A stretch of DNA of 64,000 nucleotides, taken from NCBI GenBank assembly GCA_021292105.1, contig CM037864.1, positions 5,180,413 to 5,244,412 on the forward strand, written 5' to 3'. A model generated the notes under the pieces. That model did not search any database. It saw only the letters and a list, made by a program, of their open reading frames with translations, and was not told the origin of the DNA. Shown one piece after another: positions 23,976 through 36,264 of this stretch (its first letter is position 1; every line of letters starts with the position of its first letter). The stretch comes from Anadara kagoshimensis. Lineage: Eukaryota; Mollusca; Bivalvia; Arcoida; Arcidae. A program made the translations under genes and the position numbers.

Positions 23976-24784
23976 CACTGAGTTCTGTCAAAATTGCTTA
24001 TTTGTGCTTCTGAAAAGACACTGCCGAAATTTGCAACGGATAGTTTCATAGTACCCAGGGAATGATTGACAATTTGTGGAAACAGGCGTAGTTTCACATT
24101 CATTCCCTGTTTAAGATTTTTCATCTTATATTTAGTCATCTTTGTTCTCCTAATGAATATTTTTGACGAAACTATAAACACGACTTAATGTTTTAAGCCG
24201 CAGAAGTGACCTTCATGCAAAATGACGCCTTAAAATCCTGAATATCCTAAACTTGGTTGGTAATAAAATTGTAAACGTAATGGACTTTGAATGAAAATCT
24301 TAGTTTAAGAAATGATTGTGAAACCGAAGCCAGTTTCTCAACTATTCCATAACTAAATTTTGAAAACCGTTTCTGGTAGGCTATTGGTACTATCAATTCC
24401 GTAGAGTCCATGGAGATATAGGATAACAACCAACATATCAATATGTTGACAAAGCTAACTTGACACAAATAAATGACAACTTGCATAAATTCGTGAATAT
24501 ATTGAATACTAAGTTAACAAAACTATCTGTATATAGATTTGAAATTGTGTCATATTTAAGTTAAAGAAAATCTTAGTTAAGAAATGATTGTGAAAATGGG
24601 ACCTGGAGGTTTCAACTGTTCAAGAACAGGTAAATCTGCGAATTGTCAGTATAGATCTATACAATAGGTACAGAGAGAGTGCTGTTTGGTATATTACTGT
24701 GAAACACGGAAAAAGTTTTGTAGTGTCCCTAATTCAATTTAATGACATTAAGAATTAGATTTAATCACTAAACGGTTCTATTTT

Positions 24785-24928
24785 AACATTTCGCCAGTGT
24801 TTATTGCGAGAAGAAAACATTCCCGATGCTGCAATCTTCTTTTTCTCGAACCGCTGGTGTCCGTTGTCATCCGGGTATTCTTAATGGCTGCGTCCATAGA
24901 AAAGAACCTGCTGCTTTCGGTACAGGTT
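24785..24928 (+). promoter_or_regulatory. MED18: Possible promoter / 5' UTR exon of MED18
   Basis: A small patch with more CpG than its surroundings (CCCGATG, CTCGAACCG, GTCCGTTG, CATCCGGG, GGCTGCGTCC) ends at a strong donor GTAAGT (24929-24934). The first coding exon of MED18 begins at an acceptor (CTCTTGTAG at 25739-25747) with its ATG 46 bases further on, so an upstream non-coding exon is required. This patch is the best candidate by position; transcription start not shown. Confidence 0.35.
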
Positions 24929-25159
24929 GTAAGTTTGGATTTTGGAGATAGTAGCATAGCATGGCATGTTTCCACTGATTAATTTTATTCCCCCGTACCT
25001 GTAGCAATTCCTAAAATACTTTAGTACGTTTGTGACTTTCTCAGTTCTCTGTATCTTGATTTTTTGCGTGTTTTTTTTTGCAGATTGGATGTTTTGGGAA
25101 TGACATATAATTTGTTGGAACATAGTTGACATCAATATGTTGAAAGAAATATAGAGACA

Positions 25160-25475
25160 TAGGTTCTGACTGATGTTAGTGATCGCTTCGCATGTGGGAA
25201 CGGGAAGTCGTTGGTTCGAACTCTGGCTGGGATATGGGCATTCAGCATTAAGAAATGAAAGTCACGAGGTCCTTCAGAAGAGACCATAAAACCGATGCCA
25301 TATGTCACTACTCACGACAGGCGTGGCACATTAAAGAACCATCTCTGCACATACCCAGAGTACACTGCAAAGGTTAAAATCTCTACCATTTCAACTACAG
25401 ATGGTGACATCTCGATATAAGTGAAATATTCTTGACTAGTTCATAAACCACATTCAATCAATCAATCTGACTGAT
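25160..25475 (+). repeat. tRNA-derived SINE
   Basis: Head has a decayed A box and a clear B box (GGTTCGAACTC at about 25214). The body carries GACATCTCGATATAAGTGAA and TATTCTTGACTAGTTCAT, the tail shared with the SINEs at 55375-56062, and ends in an AATC microsatellite. Confidence 0.7.
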
Positions 25476-25747
25476 GTTGATCTACTACATGATTAAAAGT
25501 GGCTCACTGTTTTAAAACATCAGTAGGTAAGATGTTCTTGGGTGTTCTGAAACGGTACCTCTGAAACATATTAATTTATCACCTAGAAGCATCATACACA
25601 GTTTTTTAAAAGAAGAAGTCCCTTTGCATTAATTCAAGTTAAATTAAAAATAGTAGAACAGAAAAAAAATAAACATAGCTATGATGATGTCACTTTATAA
25701 CATGTATTATACATGTATAAATAACCATTGCTTGTTTTCTCTTGTAG

Positions 25748-28700
25748 AAATTGATCACTTGAAGACCAGGACTGATCACAGCAGATATTAGTAATGGATT
25801 CTCAGTTACAACAGGCTCTGAAGCTTGCTCCACTACACGAGTACCTACTACAAGGCAGCATCATTGACAATTCACGTGATGTGTTGATACATAGACTGAG
25901 GGGCTTGTGTGATAATTCTGAAAATCTACCAGAAACATTCCAGGACCATGAGATGGTCTTCACAATGAGTATGTTATGTAATTTATTGTAATTCTTTCTG
26001 TGTATGTTAATGAGTGGAACAATGATTAAATTATCCGTATCAAAGGTTACCATGTTTCCATTCCTGGTAGCAAAAATCTTCTTTGGCTACTACCATAACT
26101 TTTGAGAAATTCTTTTAAAAAGTAACCTACAGTTGAACCTGCCTTAAATAAAGGCCACATCTATATAAGGGTCATCTTTGTTCTTTATTCATATTATTTG
26201 AACCTGTATAAAGGCCACCTGTCCATAAAAGGCCACTTTTACTGGTCCCCTTGGGTGGCCTTCATAGACAGGTTTGACTGTATTTAAGTATTTTATTAAA
26301 TTTGTTAAAAATATCTTTAAAGGTCTGTAATTTCTACATATTCTGGATATTTGGCTACTAATAATTTCAAATTTAATTTGTGGAAACAAAGGGTTATTTG
26401 ACTGGAATTCTGTCAAGGCACTCAAGGAAACTAGAATATTTAGGGAAACTACCTGTCCTGTTGCAACTGTCTCGGCAAATTTTGTTACACTAGGATCAGC
26501 ATCATCTGCTCAATTTTGATTTTAGCTTAGACAGCAAGAGGTAGCATGATGTGTTAGCAAATGCTTTAGACCACTTGGCAACTGATACCCACCCTTTCTG
26601 TTAGAAAGACACTTTCATCATGTTTATAAAGTCTAGTAATTTAGATAAATTTTATTTGATACATTATCATCGATAATCATAATTTCAGTGAAAATAATTG
26701 TAAGTTTTCAAAAAAATATTTTTCAACACAATTATACTTTAGACACAGAGTTTAAAACAATTTCAATTTATTTTCACTTTCAGAGAATACATCCATTCCA
26801 CAGCCAGTATATTTCAGAGTGAGACACTCTTTGATGCATCCTGAATGTTGGTAAGTACTAAGTTCAAGCATGCCGGGTCGGGTCATTCAAAGGAAGCAAA
26901 AAAAAAAAAAAAAAAAAATCAAAGTACTGAAAGTACTAAAATTCGCGAAAGATTAGAAAGACAGGGAGTTCAGTGTCTCCATCAATGTAGTGTCAGGTAT
27001 ATGAAGTTGTCAGGTAACTGAAAGGAGGTTGTTATGTTCACCTTGCATTGCTCCCAACACAACATAGCGGGTTCATGTAGTGTGCAATGTGCAGACTATG
27101 AGCATGGGGCTGTTTTAATATTCACACATTGGACCAATATTAAGGATTCATGTAGGAAATAGTTTAATCCGAATAAATGCATGTATGGAACCATCAAGGA
27201 TGGTCAAAGTTACTTCCATCGTCATGGAGACCCTAATATTAAACAAGAGGCCCATGAGCCTTAATGCTCACATGCTCAGCTGAGTACATATCTCATGCAG
27301 AGGTTCAATGGTCATTGACATTAATTAAAGAGAATGTCCAAATAAATTTTCAGCAGTAAGGGCCAATTATATGTAAGGATTTTTTGCAAATGTATTATAA
27401 CATAACTAGTCATAAGAGTGCTACATATAATATATCTGAAATCTAGCTACAATATATTGTTTATAAACAACTAAAAAGGTAAAGAAAAATTTGAACCCAT
27501 GACCTTAATCTAAATATCGCAATGAATATTAGGTCAATACCTACAATTTAGAAGCCTATACAAAAAGTTTATAGTTTTTGAGATAATTAACCATGTCAGT
27601 ATTTGTTTGCATCAGTGACCTTGACTTTTAAACTCATGTCCTTCATTCATATATCAAAATGATCGTTAGGCCAATACCTACAATATTTTAACATATATGC
27701 CTATACAAAAAGTTTATAGTTTTTAAGACAATTAATCATTTCAGTATTCATTTGCATCTATAACCTTGACCATTAGACCTATGACCTACATTCATATATC
27801 AAAATGAACATTGTGTAAATGCCTATAACATTCTGATATACATGCCTATAGAGAAAGTTTATCATTTTTGAGATAATTCACCATTTCAGTATTTGTTTGC
27901 ATCTATGACCTTGACCTTTGAACCTATGACCTTCGTTCATATATGGAAATGACCGTAAGGCAAATGCCTACAATATTCTAATATACATGCCTACACAAAG
28001 AGTTCAAAGTTTTTGAGATAATTAACCATTTCAGTATTCGTTTACATCTATGACCTTGACCTTTGAACTTATGACCTCTATTTATATATCAAAATGACCG
28101 TTGTGCAAATGCTTACAGTATTCCAATACACATGATGATGATGCCCATACAAAAAGCTTATAGTTTTCAAATATATTGACAAATACATTAATTTTGCAAT
28201 TTCCCCCTCAAGTACCTTGCCATTATCTCATTTTGGCCCCTAAAGCTACAATATGTGCAAATCTAAAACTAGGTGCCCATAGTATTTTACATGAAATATC
28301 TAAGTTATATCTCTTGTAGGTTCAGAGCAGATGATTTTTAAAGATTTTCACAAATTTCCCCTTTATGGGGCCCCAAGGGGACATAATCCTTGCATTTGTG
28401 TAAATCTGAAAACCCCTTACTTGACCATTACTGTCAAATATCATCCAATTTGGCTCTGTAGTTTTGGAGGAATTGATAAAAAATGTGAAAAGTTTATACA
28501 TGACGCACATCGGACGAAGATAGATGGCAATTGCACATCTGAGCCTTTGGCTCAGGTGAGCTAAAAAGTTTATACAAGACGGATGAAGATAGATGACAAT
28601 TGTTCATCTGAGCCTTTGGCTCAGGTGAGCTAATAAGCTTCTGATATCTTTCATGTCATAATTGAGGATATTTTTTAAATAAATTAATAACTTGAAAAAA

Positions 28701-31700
28701 TTAACTATTATTTTATTATTATTTATATCACCAGAGTTGTGTTTTAAGAATTCGATAATTTTTGGAAGACTTTTTATTCCCGAGACCAGCATAATTTTAG
28801 TAAATCTTGTAAACAACAATTTTTTCAATCGGGTGGCCGTTAGGATCCCCGCTGACTGGGTTTGACAGGTGACCCCTCTACAAAGGTTCTGTACATGATA
28901 AAAATGTAGTTGACAGATGACCACTCTACAAAGTGATCGCTATCCCAGATTTCACTCTAATCAATTTATAATTTTTTAAGGATGACTTCACGGAATGCTT
29001 TGAAAAACGGGAAAAGCAGTATGATAGCACAAAATTCCAAAATTTTTGTCTTAATATGGGGAGACTCCTCACATCAGCAGGGATTGAGCTTAACTTTTCG
29101 ATGAGCCATACAATGAACTGTCAAGAGTGATGGTTGATCTGAATATATCAGGCATATACATTTGGATTATTCTATCCCTTGCTTTACTTTTCGATATTCA
29201 ACATCTGCAATTACATTGACGAATCAATGGCGGATCCACGATTCTATGTTAGAGGGGGCACACTGACAAATTTTTAATTTGTGTTTGGGGACAAAAGCTA
29301 TACAGAGCAGTCCTTACCCCATGTTATGGTATGGTGAAGAGGCTACGACATCGTTCAGTGGGAAATTAGGGGACTTCAAATTTTAATTGTCAGTTTCACT
29401 TAAAGAATTAAAAAAGCATTCTTCTAGGTTGCATTTATGGACTGGTAAAATATTTCTTATTATGAATACCCGAAAATTTAGAGGGGGCACGGGCCGGGTG
29501 TGCCCCCGTCTGGATCCGCGCCTGCGAATGGTTTTGCAGAAAATGTTGAGCTATAGGTACTGCCAATGTCAATGACTGTATAATTTTGGCAGATTTTGAT
29601 TTATTAGCAGGAACTTGTTTTGCATTACTAAAGGCTTGGGCCTGTTTGTGAGATTCAGAAATGTCATGTTTATTTACACTGTCAAGTTTATAACTAGTGC
29701 AACCCTCGGTAAATACAGATTTTTTTTCCTGTCGAACTCTACACAATCGGCACACTTCATTCCGTCCTGCGTATCATACAACCAAGGCCTGCCATCTTCC
29801 CATGGCTTTTATATGCTCCGATGCGTTTGGACTTATCATACTCTTGATAGTACTTTCGTTTTTCCGCAGGTCCTTGTTTAGCCTTTGGAGTCGATGCTCC
29901 TAAAAATTTCCACATGGCAGAAAGCCGGAAGTATCATTTTATACATAAATATCAGAAAAGGAAACGAAATGGCACCGTATTTGAATTCCGGTCGGAACAC
30001 CGGTCCATTTACACTTGGTAACTATATGATACCCATTTTTCAATTTTACTATTATTGTCGCCAGTCAGAAATATAAACAGGAAATCGGTAAACGGATCGG
30101 AATGTCAAATACACCGAACTGAAAATTCTAATCGTCACCTGGCAGCCCTGGGCGACCTGTGTATGATACATTTATTGCCCAGAGCGAAAAACTGGGCGCC
30201 CGTTAATCTCAATCCCTGATCGAGAGGGTTGGCAGGTATGATAAAGCGGAGAATATAGTTGGGGCGGAAAATATTAATATTGGGGCGAAACGTCCATAAC
30301 CTGCATTCAAAATTTGAGTTATCTACCTTTATTTCAACTTTGAACCTACATACGAGAGAGAGTTGATTATCTGTAACGGAAGAATATTCGGGTTGAGAAA
30401 TCTGCATGTAACAGCTAAATTCGAGAATGATCAAGATCATTCGCGAATAAAAAATGAAATAATAATTTTAATTATTAATAATTTAATAATTTTAATAAAA
30501 CAGTTACTTTTCATTGAAGCCCATCCCTGTTTCAGGTAGTAACATTTGTTATATTATCCAGGTTTAATGCAGTTATGCTTTGTGATGGTCAAAATCCCTA
30601 GTCAGCTATTTTGCATTCGAATTTATGTTCCTGTTAATAGAATGAAACCAAGTGACACTTGCATCCCAAACCGAAAAAAACCCAAAAATTACCGGTAGCT
30701 CACCTGAGCCAAAGGCTTTTTGATGATGATGATGATGATGATACAGCTTATTTTTGCTTTATGTTATGAAGTTTACTTATATTGTTATTGTTCTATTTAT
30801 AGGCATCTGCGATATGTGGGTCAGATCGAGATGGGAGATAAAAATCGACATACATTAGTACGTTCCTGTATAGATGTTAGTACATCAGATAATGTTGTAC
30901 AGTTTGTAAATGAAATGGGATTTAGGTAACTACTAACTAATATTATAAAGTTTTTGATGTATTAGGTATGGTCATTGTGTTTGAATTTAAAGTGATTGTA
31001 GCTAAAAAAAGGTACAATGGCCAATGTAACCTTGAACATGACACAAATGAGCAAAAATACAAAGACAAGATAAACACATTCAGAGATCCATCCCTAAATA
31101 AGGAATTTAAATCTTCTAAAAGGTTCTTTTGAGGACAGAGAACTTTATTTGAAGACTATTAAACAGAATGAGTAAAATCAGTTCATTTCATATTTTATTT
31201 ACTTAACCATTGAATTTGTTCTCTCCAAGGTAAGTGGAGTTGAGTTGAGTAATAGTATCAAGAATATTTCACTTATATCGAGACGTCGCCAGCTATAGGT
31301 GAAGGTGCAGAAATTTTGCCTGTGCATTGCGCTGATGGCATTATACAGCAGGGTTCTTTATCGTGCCAAGCCCACTGTGACACGTGACCTCGTTTATTTT
31401 AAGTTCCCATCCGAAAGAACTGTGACTTTCATTTCGTAATGCCGAGTGCTTGGCGAAAGAACAGTAACTACCCACTTTCAAGTCTTGGGTCAGACCCGGC
31501 CGGGGATCGAACCCACGACCTCCCACTTACGGAGAGCACTCTCCAAGGTAAGTGGAGTGAAGTAATCAAGTTTTGTGCCTCGGTCAGATTCTTTCACTTA
31601 CTAGTATATCGTGGTAATCAGTTCATACATGGTAGAGGAAACTAGAGTACGTAGAGAAAACCACTGATCCTCAGCAAACCAACTAACAAACTTTCTCACA

Positions 31701-34342
31701 CTTGGGTGTGTCCCGAGTTGGATTAAAACCTAGGCATTGAAAGGAGCTGTGATCTGTAAGTACCCGGTACACGTTTTAGACCACTTAGCCACTGAGGCAC
31801 CTCTCTCTAACTTCTGTAACAGGAAAGAGAAAAAATGCAGGGTCAGACCAGGGATCGAACCTGGAACCTCCCACATTATAGGCGAGTGCTCTACCATTGA
31901 GCTACCCAGACCACTACACTTCTAAAGATAAAATTTCCTTTTTGAAAATGTGGACAAATTGTCATATTTTGATCAAGATGTTTCCATTTACAGGTATATA
32001 AATTCATTAACAATTTTGTATATATTTCAGGCTTGATCATGAGTTTGTTGTAAAGGGTTACTATTTTCATAAAGGTCGAATGAAAGTCACAGTGTCAAAG
32101 CTATTTAGGGTAGGTGAAATCTTTCATCAGATTTTGAGACAAAAATAAAAAGACAAAACAAATGGCAATCATGGGAACAAATGCTGACATCATATTTCGA
32201 CAGACGGCCATACTCCATTATGATGTATGCCCTGTAATGTTCTTGGCTAAAAGCTGAGTTATGTAGAAGGGTAAGATTTCCTTTTGTACCCCAACCTATC
32301 ATTATTATACATGTATTCTATGTAAAGTTTGAAAAATCATTTTCACAGAAATGTTTAAATTGGCTTGAATCTGTCATTTTAAGGCTTTTTTAGTCAAAAT
32401 TAAAATTTTAGTGGAGGGTACAAATGGAAGTCTTTCCATGTAGAAGTATTGATGTTTTGTACGAACGAGACCAACTGCAGACATCTACTGTTCTAAGGTT
32501 CTTGATAGACTAGACTTACTGATGAACTTCACTGTTCAAGAACCAATCACAAATGTGGCATGAATGGTCCTTCACTCAACCCCCTTTTAAGTTGGGGAAA
32601 ATGGTTGACCTTGACTTTTATTAAATAGCAAACCTATCAACATTTTTCTTTCATATGAACCAAAAGTCTTAGATGCTTTTCCAATTTTATATTTAAAATC
32701 TTTGCATCCAAGGACAGTAAATATTAACAACAAAGAACTGCTCTTTCCATATGCCATTAGTGACGTTTAACTAATAGAGGGTTGAATTTGTTTTTTATTT
32801 ACTTTGCTACTGCAAATAGGTATTTGATGATTTTGAAGATTCCAACACTTGACTGTTTTTCAATTTTATATTTCATACTTTATTCTATTTATAGATGTTA
32901 CAGCCAGGGAGTACAGAGAACATAGAATCCATTACTAATTCTTACTTAGTAGAACTCAGTGTCATGGCAACGACAGGTCAAGACTCTGTAGCAGAAGATA
33001 TGAAGAATTTCTCTGAACAGTTAAAACCGTATCCTTTTCATAACAAAACCTGTCTGGTACCAGGGCATGCCATTCAGTCAATCTTTAGCATTTAATAATC
33101 ATTATAAATTGAAAATAAAAATGTATAGGTCGTACACAGTCTAATGGCACAGTAAACAATGATTCTATTATCAGGGCTCACACTGTCAGTTGCAAATGTC
33201 ACAATATGAGACACTTTTTATAAATTTTCGACAAAAATTTCATCTTGAAGTAGAAAAAATGTCTGAGAAGACTTGAAATTTCTACTGTTGTAAAAAATTT
33301 GCGATGAAAAAAACTTTGCCAGTGTGGGCCTTGTATTATTTGTTAAAGATGATACAGGTATACAGACAATCGTAAGGATATATATATTATAATGGATATG
33401 TCAGCTGTTGTTGATAGTTGTCAGTCCCCTATTTACAATAATAAACTAGTCCAACAACATAAACAGCCTGTCATCAGATCGTAAATGACCTATACACACT
33501 AACATTCAAGTACATTGTATCTATTTTGTAAACAGTTGACATAAAAAAATTACTTCATGTACTTTCAGTATGGTTTCCCCTATCTGTCATCTCATGGCTG
33601 TTGTGAGTGTTCTTGCTTCCTGTGCCTTGTCTGTTGTGAGTGTTCTTGCTTCCTGTGCCTTGTCTGTTGTGAGTGTTCTTGCTTCCTGTGCCTTGTCTGT
33701 TGTGAGTGTTCTTGCTTCCTGTGCCTTGTCTGTTGTGAGTGTTCTTGCTTCCTGTGCCTTGTCTGTTGTGAGTGTTCTTGCTTCCTGTGCCTTGTCTGTT
33801 GTGAGTGTTCTTGCTTCCTGTGCCTTGTCTGTTGTGAGTGTTCTTGCTTCCTGTGCCTTGTCTGTTGTGCATCATTTACATATTCTCGACTTCTTTTGAA
33901 GTTCTAAACAGACAGACTTGTATTCAAACTTAGAACAAAGTATCCCAGTACAAATCTGTTTCCAGTTTGAAAAAGGAGAAGTTTTCTAGCTAAAAGATTC
34001 TTCTTTATAGGAGTTCCTATTACCAAGTGGTCATTGTTCTATCAAATGTTGTATACACTTACATTAATTGGACTATATCTATAAAGTACAAAATAATATC
34101 GAACGCAAAATTGTGTAATTTACTAAATGACATTTGAAATGACGTGTCAGATTCCGCTGAGTGATCACCGATCTCCGAATGTGTGGCGGGTGATTGTTGT
34201 ACTCATTTATGCCCCCCCCCCTGTTTATGCTCATGTCTGGTATGGTTTCAATTACATCTTGTTTTTGAAGAATTTTACTTAACTTGTATTCAGATTGGTT
34301 CAGCTTGAAAAAATAGACCACCGTCGACTACAAGTTATGTGA
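25748..34342 (+). CDS. MED18: Mediator of RNA polymerase II transcription subunit 18
   Basis: Six coding exons with canonical junctions: 25748-25968 (ATG 25794), 26784-26850, 30803-30925, 32031-32109, 32895-33028 and 34294-34342 (stop TGA 34340-34342). Joined in phase they encode 208 residues, the same length as human MED18. Diagnostic blocks: EYLLQGS..D.S...LIHRLRGLCDN, PETFQDHEMVF, WHLRYVGQIEMGDKNRH, LVRSCIDV, EMGFRLDHEFVVKG, SYLVELSVMA, QDSVAEDMKNF, EQLKPLVQLEKID. MED18 sits in the Mediator head module, pairs with MED20 and contacts RNA polymerase II and MED17, acting in the nucleus. The reading frame is intact. The final exon contributes only PLVQLEKIDHRRLQVM; without it the fifth exon would read on to an unrelated stop, so the splice at 33028 (AAACC/GTATCC, a weak donor) decides the C-terminus. 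Confidence 0.96.
26130..26280. mobile_element. TA-flanked MITE, 151 bp (Tc1/mariner-like family A)
   Basis: Ends CAGTTGAACCTG and CAGGTTTGACTG are inverted. TA flanks both sides (26128-26129, 26281-26282). Internal sequence AAAGGCCACCTGTCCATAAA is shared with two further copies at 56306-56485 and 56865-57099. It lies in MED18 intron 1. Confidence 0.75.
27243..28634 (+). repeat. Interspersed element with AACAAGAGGCCCATG start and internal 145-bp tandem repeats
   Basis: Begins AACAAGAGGCCCATGAGCC and ends GAGCCTTTGGCTCAGGTGAG, with the end duplicated (about 28553 and 28622). Between them about four to five copies of a roughly 145-bp unit (CAAAAAGTTTATAG, AACCATTTCAGTATT, CTATGACCTTGACC) run from about 27490 to 28180. 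No ORF. A reverse fragment of the end lies at 30694-30722, and a shorter relative at 11899-12262. It is inside MED18 intron 2. Confidence 0.65.
29225..29524. mobile_element. 300-bp inverted-terminal-repeat element
   Basis: Left end CAATGGCGGATCCACG with GAGGGGGCACAC nearby; right end GTGTGCCCCCGTCTGGATCC followed by GCGCCTG. The ends are inverted and share GCGGATCCA and GGGGGCACAC. A 5-bp direct repeat CGAAT flanks both sides (29220-29224, 29525-29529). The GGCGGATCCA terminus resembles abundant hAT-like MITEs, though 8 bp would be expected for those. Non-coding. Confidence 0.6.
30720..30740. repeat. (GAT)n microsatellite
   Basis: Seven GAT/TGA triplets next to the reversed end of the AACAAGAGG element (GCTCACCTGAGCCAAAGGCT). 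Confidence 0.9.
31241..31538 (-). repeat. tRNA-derived SINE with long target-site duplication
   Basis: Reverse copy of the main SINE family: TAATGCCGAGTGCTTGG, AAGTCTTGGGTCAGACC, B box (GGATCGAACCC, minus sense GGGTTCGATCC) and a tRNA head truncated after the A box. Flanked by direct repeats of about 20 bp (CTCTCCAAGGTAAGTGGAGT at 31221-31240 and 31539-31558), which indicates LINE-type target-primed insertion into an older SINE. Confidence 0.8.
31559..31925 (-). repeat. Second-family tRNA-derived SINE (host of a nested SINE)
   Basis: On the minus strand it starts with a tRNA-like head (AGTGGTCTGGGTAGCTCAAT, then B box GGTTCGATCC) and ends in GATTACTTCACTCCACTTAC, which continues into the sequence duplicated around the SINE at 31241-31538. 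Body matches fragments near 16560 and 13740. Confidence 0.75.
33599..33869. repeat. 33-bp minisatellite, about 8 copies, in MED18 intron 5
   Basis: Near-identical 33-bp units (TGTTGTGAGTGTTCTTGCTT plus CCTGTGCCTTGTC). As 33 is a multiple of three and the unit lacks stops in several frames, three overlapping artificial ORFs of over 100 codons result (ECSCFLCLVCC, VSVLASCALSV and HNRQGTGSKNT repeats). It sits between the splice sites 33028 and 34294, so it is removed from MED18 mRNA. Confidence 0.95.
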
Positions 34343-34459
34343 TGTGGTGCTGTTATATACATGAACAGACTGATTCAACTTGATAAAGTACTTCATATAC
34401 TGACTCCAGTTAACAGATTCAGTTTCAAGTTAAGTTTCAGGGATAATGTTTATCATCTG

Positions 34460-35000
34460 TGAAATTGCAGAAATTGATAAGTGCTATTTGAAGAGAGTTG
34501 GTTTAAGCTTATGCAATGAATGTTGATCTGTGAGATAACAGTCCATGTAGAGATCAGATCACAATGAAGAAGATTAATACTGTGTCGATTGTGATAAATG
34601 TATATATATGCAAACTGTTTTCTCAGATTGTAAAAATACATGTGGATCATCACGGAGCTATAGGATTCTGTATTTATTAGTTGTGGAAATACACATCATT
34701 TACAGAATCAGGATTTTGAGTTTATCAGTTGTGGAAATACAGGAATTGTTAAGTGCTACTTGAAGAGAGAGTCAGTTTAAGCTAATACTACCAGTGTTGG
34801 TCTGTCAGATAACAGTACATGCAGATTACAAAGTAAAAAGATGATCATTTATGTCAGGCTACAGAATACTGTGTTGATCCGTTATGGATGTACATATATG
34901 TATACAGATTGTCAGTTTAGGTGTATTTAAAAATACATGTGGTTCATCATCAACTATCACATGATATATTGTGATTTATCTTGAAATATTCATATAAGAA
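34460..35000. repeat. Imperfect tandem duplication of about 280 bp downstream of MED18
   Basis: The blocks AAGTGCTA.TTGAAGAGAG, GATAACAGT.CATG and AAAAATACATGTGG.TCATC each occur twice, about 280-300 bp apart. Lies just after the MED18 stop, so probably in its 3' UTR or flank. A shorter pair of related blocks follows at 35222-35290 and 35398-35450. Confidence 0.65.
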
Positions 35001-35547
35001 TTGCGTAAACATGGAGCGGATATTTTGTGAACATACATGGTATTTAGGTAGAAATGAACTTGTATGTACCGGTGTTGTTCAAACTGACATATGAAGTGAT
35101 TAACATGTTTGATGATGTGTAAAACTTAACTGATAACATGTTCACATTAGCTAGTGATGTGTCAATATAAGGCATGAGGATGTGAAGGGAATGGTGCATT
35201 TTTAGATCTGAAAAACAAGAAGACGGCTAATGGCTCCTGTACTAAGGTTGATGCTATGTTTATATAGCATTACTATAATTTATGTCTAACTTATGCCACA
35301 TAAATATACCAAAAAGATAGAATTTGTAAACATGTGGCGATAAGATGAATAATGCTGTTATAAAAACCTATCTGACTTGAAGATATGAAAATAAAAGACA
35401 GCTTAAAGCTCCTGCACTAAGGATGCTATTCATGTATATATAATTGTATGTATATTGTAATATGACTTAATACATAAATACCAAAAATATACAATACATT
35501 TTGTTTTTAGTTTTATTAGTCTTTAATAAGGTATATTGCTCAATATT

Positions 35548-35800
35548 ATGGCAGATTTAGCCTAGTGATAACTGGCTTTCAAAGTCAAGGGTGGTGGGTT
35601 CAAACCCTGGCCATCACTGAAATTTTCATCTCCTGTCCAAACTGAATCAGACAACACACACTCTGTGAGCTAGCACCTTAGAAGTCGCCCTGTGTGCATG
35701 CTAGTACAAATCACACCATAAATCACACATACACAAACCTGTCCTTGGAGATTAATAAATTTTGTGGTGACTTAGCTGAAAAATTGCTGGAGTGACTGAA
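35548..35800 (+). repeat. tRNA-derived SINE
   Basis: tRNA-like head: A box region TTTAGCCTAGTGATAACTGG and B box GGGTTCAAACCC about 35 bases later, followed by a non-tRNA body (TTTTCATCTCCTGTCCAAAC). It belongs to the same family as the reverse copy at 41690-41955, judged from the shared CATCTCCTGTCCA block. Confidence 0.65.
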
Positions 35801-36264
35801 GAACAACATTACAACATCAACAATGTGCTAGCTAACAAAAGTACTGTAAACATATTTAATTTTGCATGTATTTATTTTCGCTGTATAGGAAATTAAGACA
35901 TATATGCGCAGTTAAATTTTCGTGTTTTTGAAATACGCACTATAACACAATAAGCACAATATAATTTTCGCTTAGTATTAATTTTTGCGCAAAACGATTG
36001 ACTGTGAAATAAGCGAAAATTAGTACATCGCGAAAATAAATATGTTAACTGTATATTAAACCCACTGATTATAAACTCTTGACTCTTGACAAAATGATAA
36101 AATAGTGTTGCCACAAGTACAGTAAAGGGCTTTAACTATCCCACCTCAATAACCAGTGGTACTTAACCTGTACTAAACATGTATAATGTAAAGGGGGACA
36201 ACTCTTTTAGTGCTATTGTTGTCAGTAAAGTGAGTTTAAAAATACTTTGCATTAAGTGAATATA

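Larger units (their letters stand above)
16311..24780. other. Long stretch without a recognised host gene
   Basis: No exon chain was found in this 8.5 kb. It holds a hairpin MITE (17829-17924), a cluster of GACCCAATA palindromes (18290-18475), retroelement 3' tails (18715, 20560, 23500, 23835), a 327-bp tandem duplication (21898-22490) and a decayed reverse-transcriptase-associated fragment (22826-23210). Short ORFs here show no domain signature. A 5' exon or promoter of the minus-strand SET gene is expected somewhere in it but was not identified. Confidence 0.55.

Noticed and set aside
33555-33907. Three overlapping frames over 100 codons (Cys-rich, VSVLASCALSV and HNRQGTGSKNT repeats)
   Set aside because: Product of the 33-bp minisatellite inside a MED18 intron.
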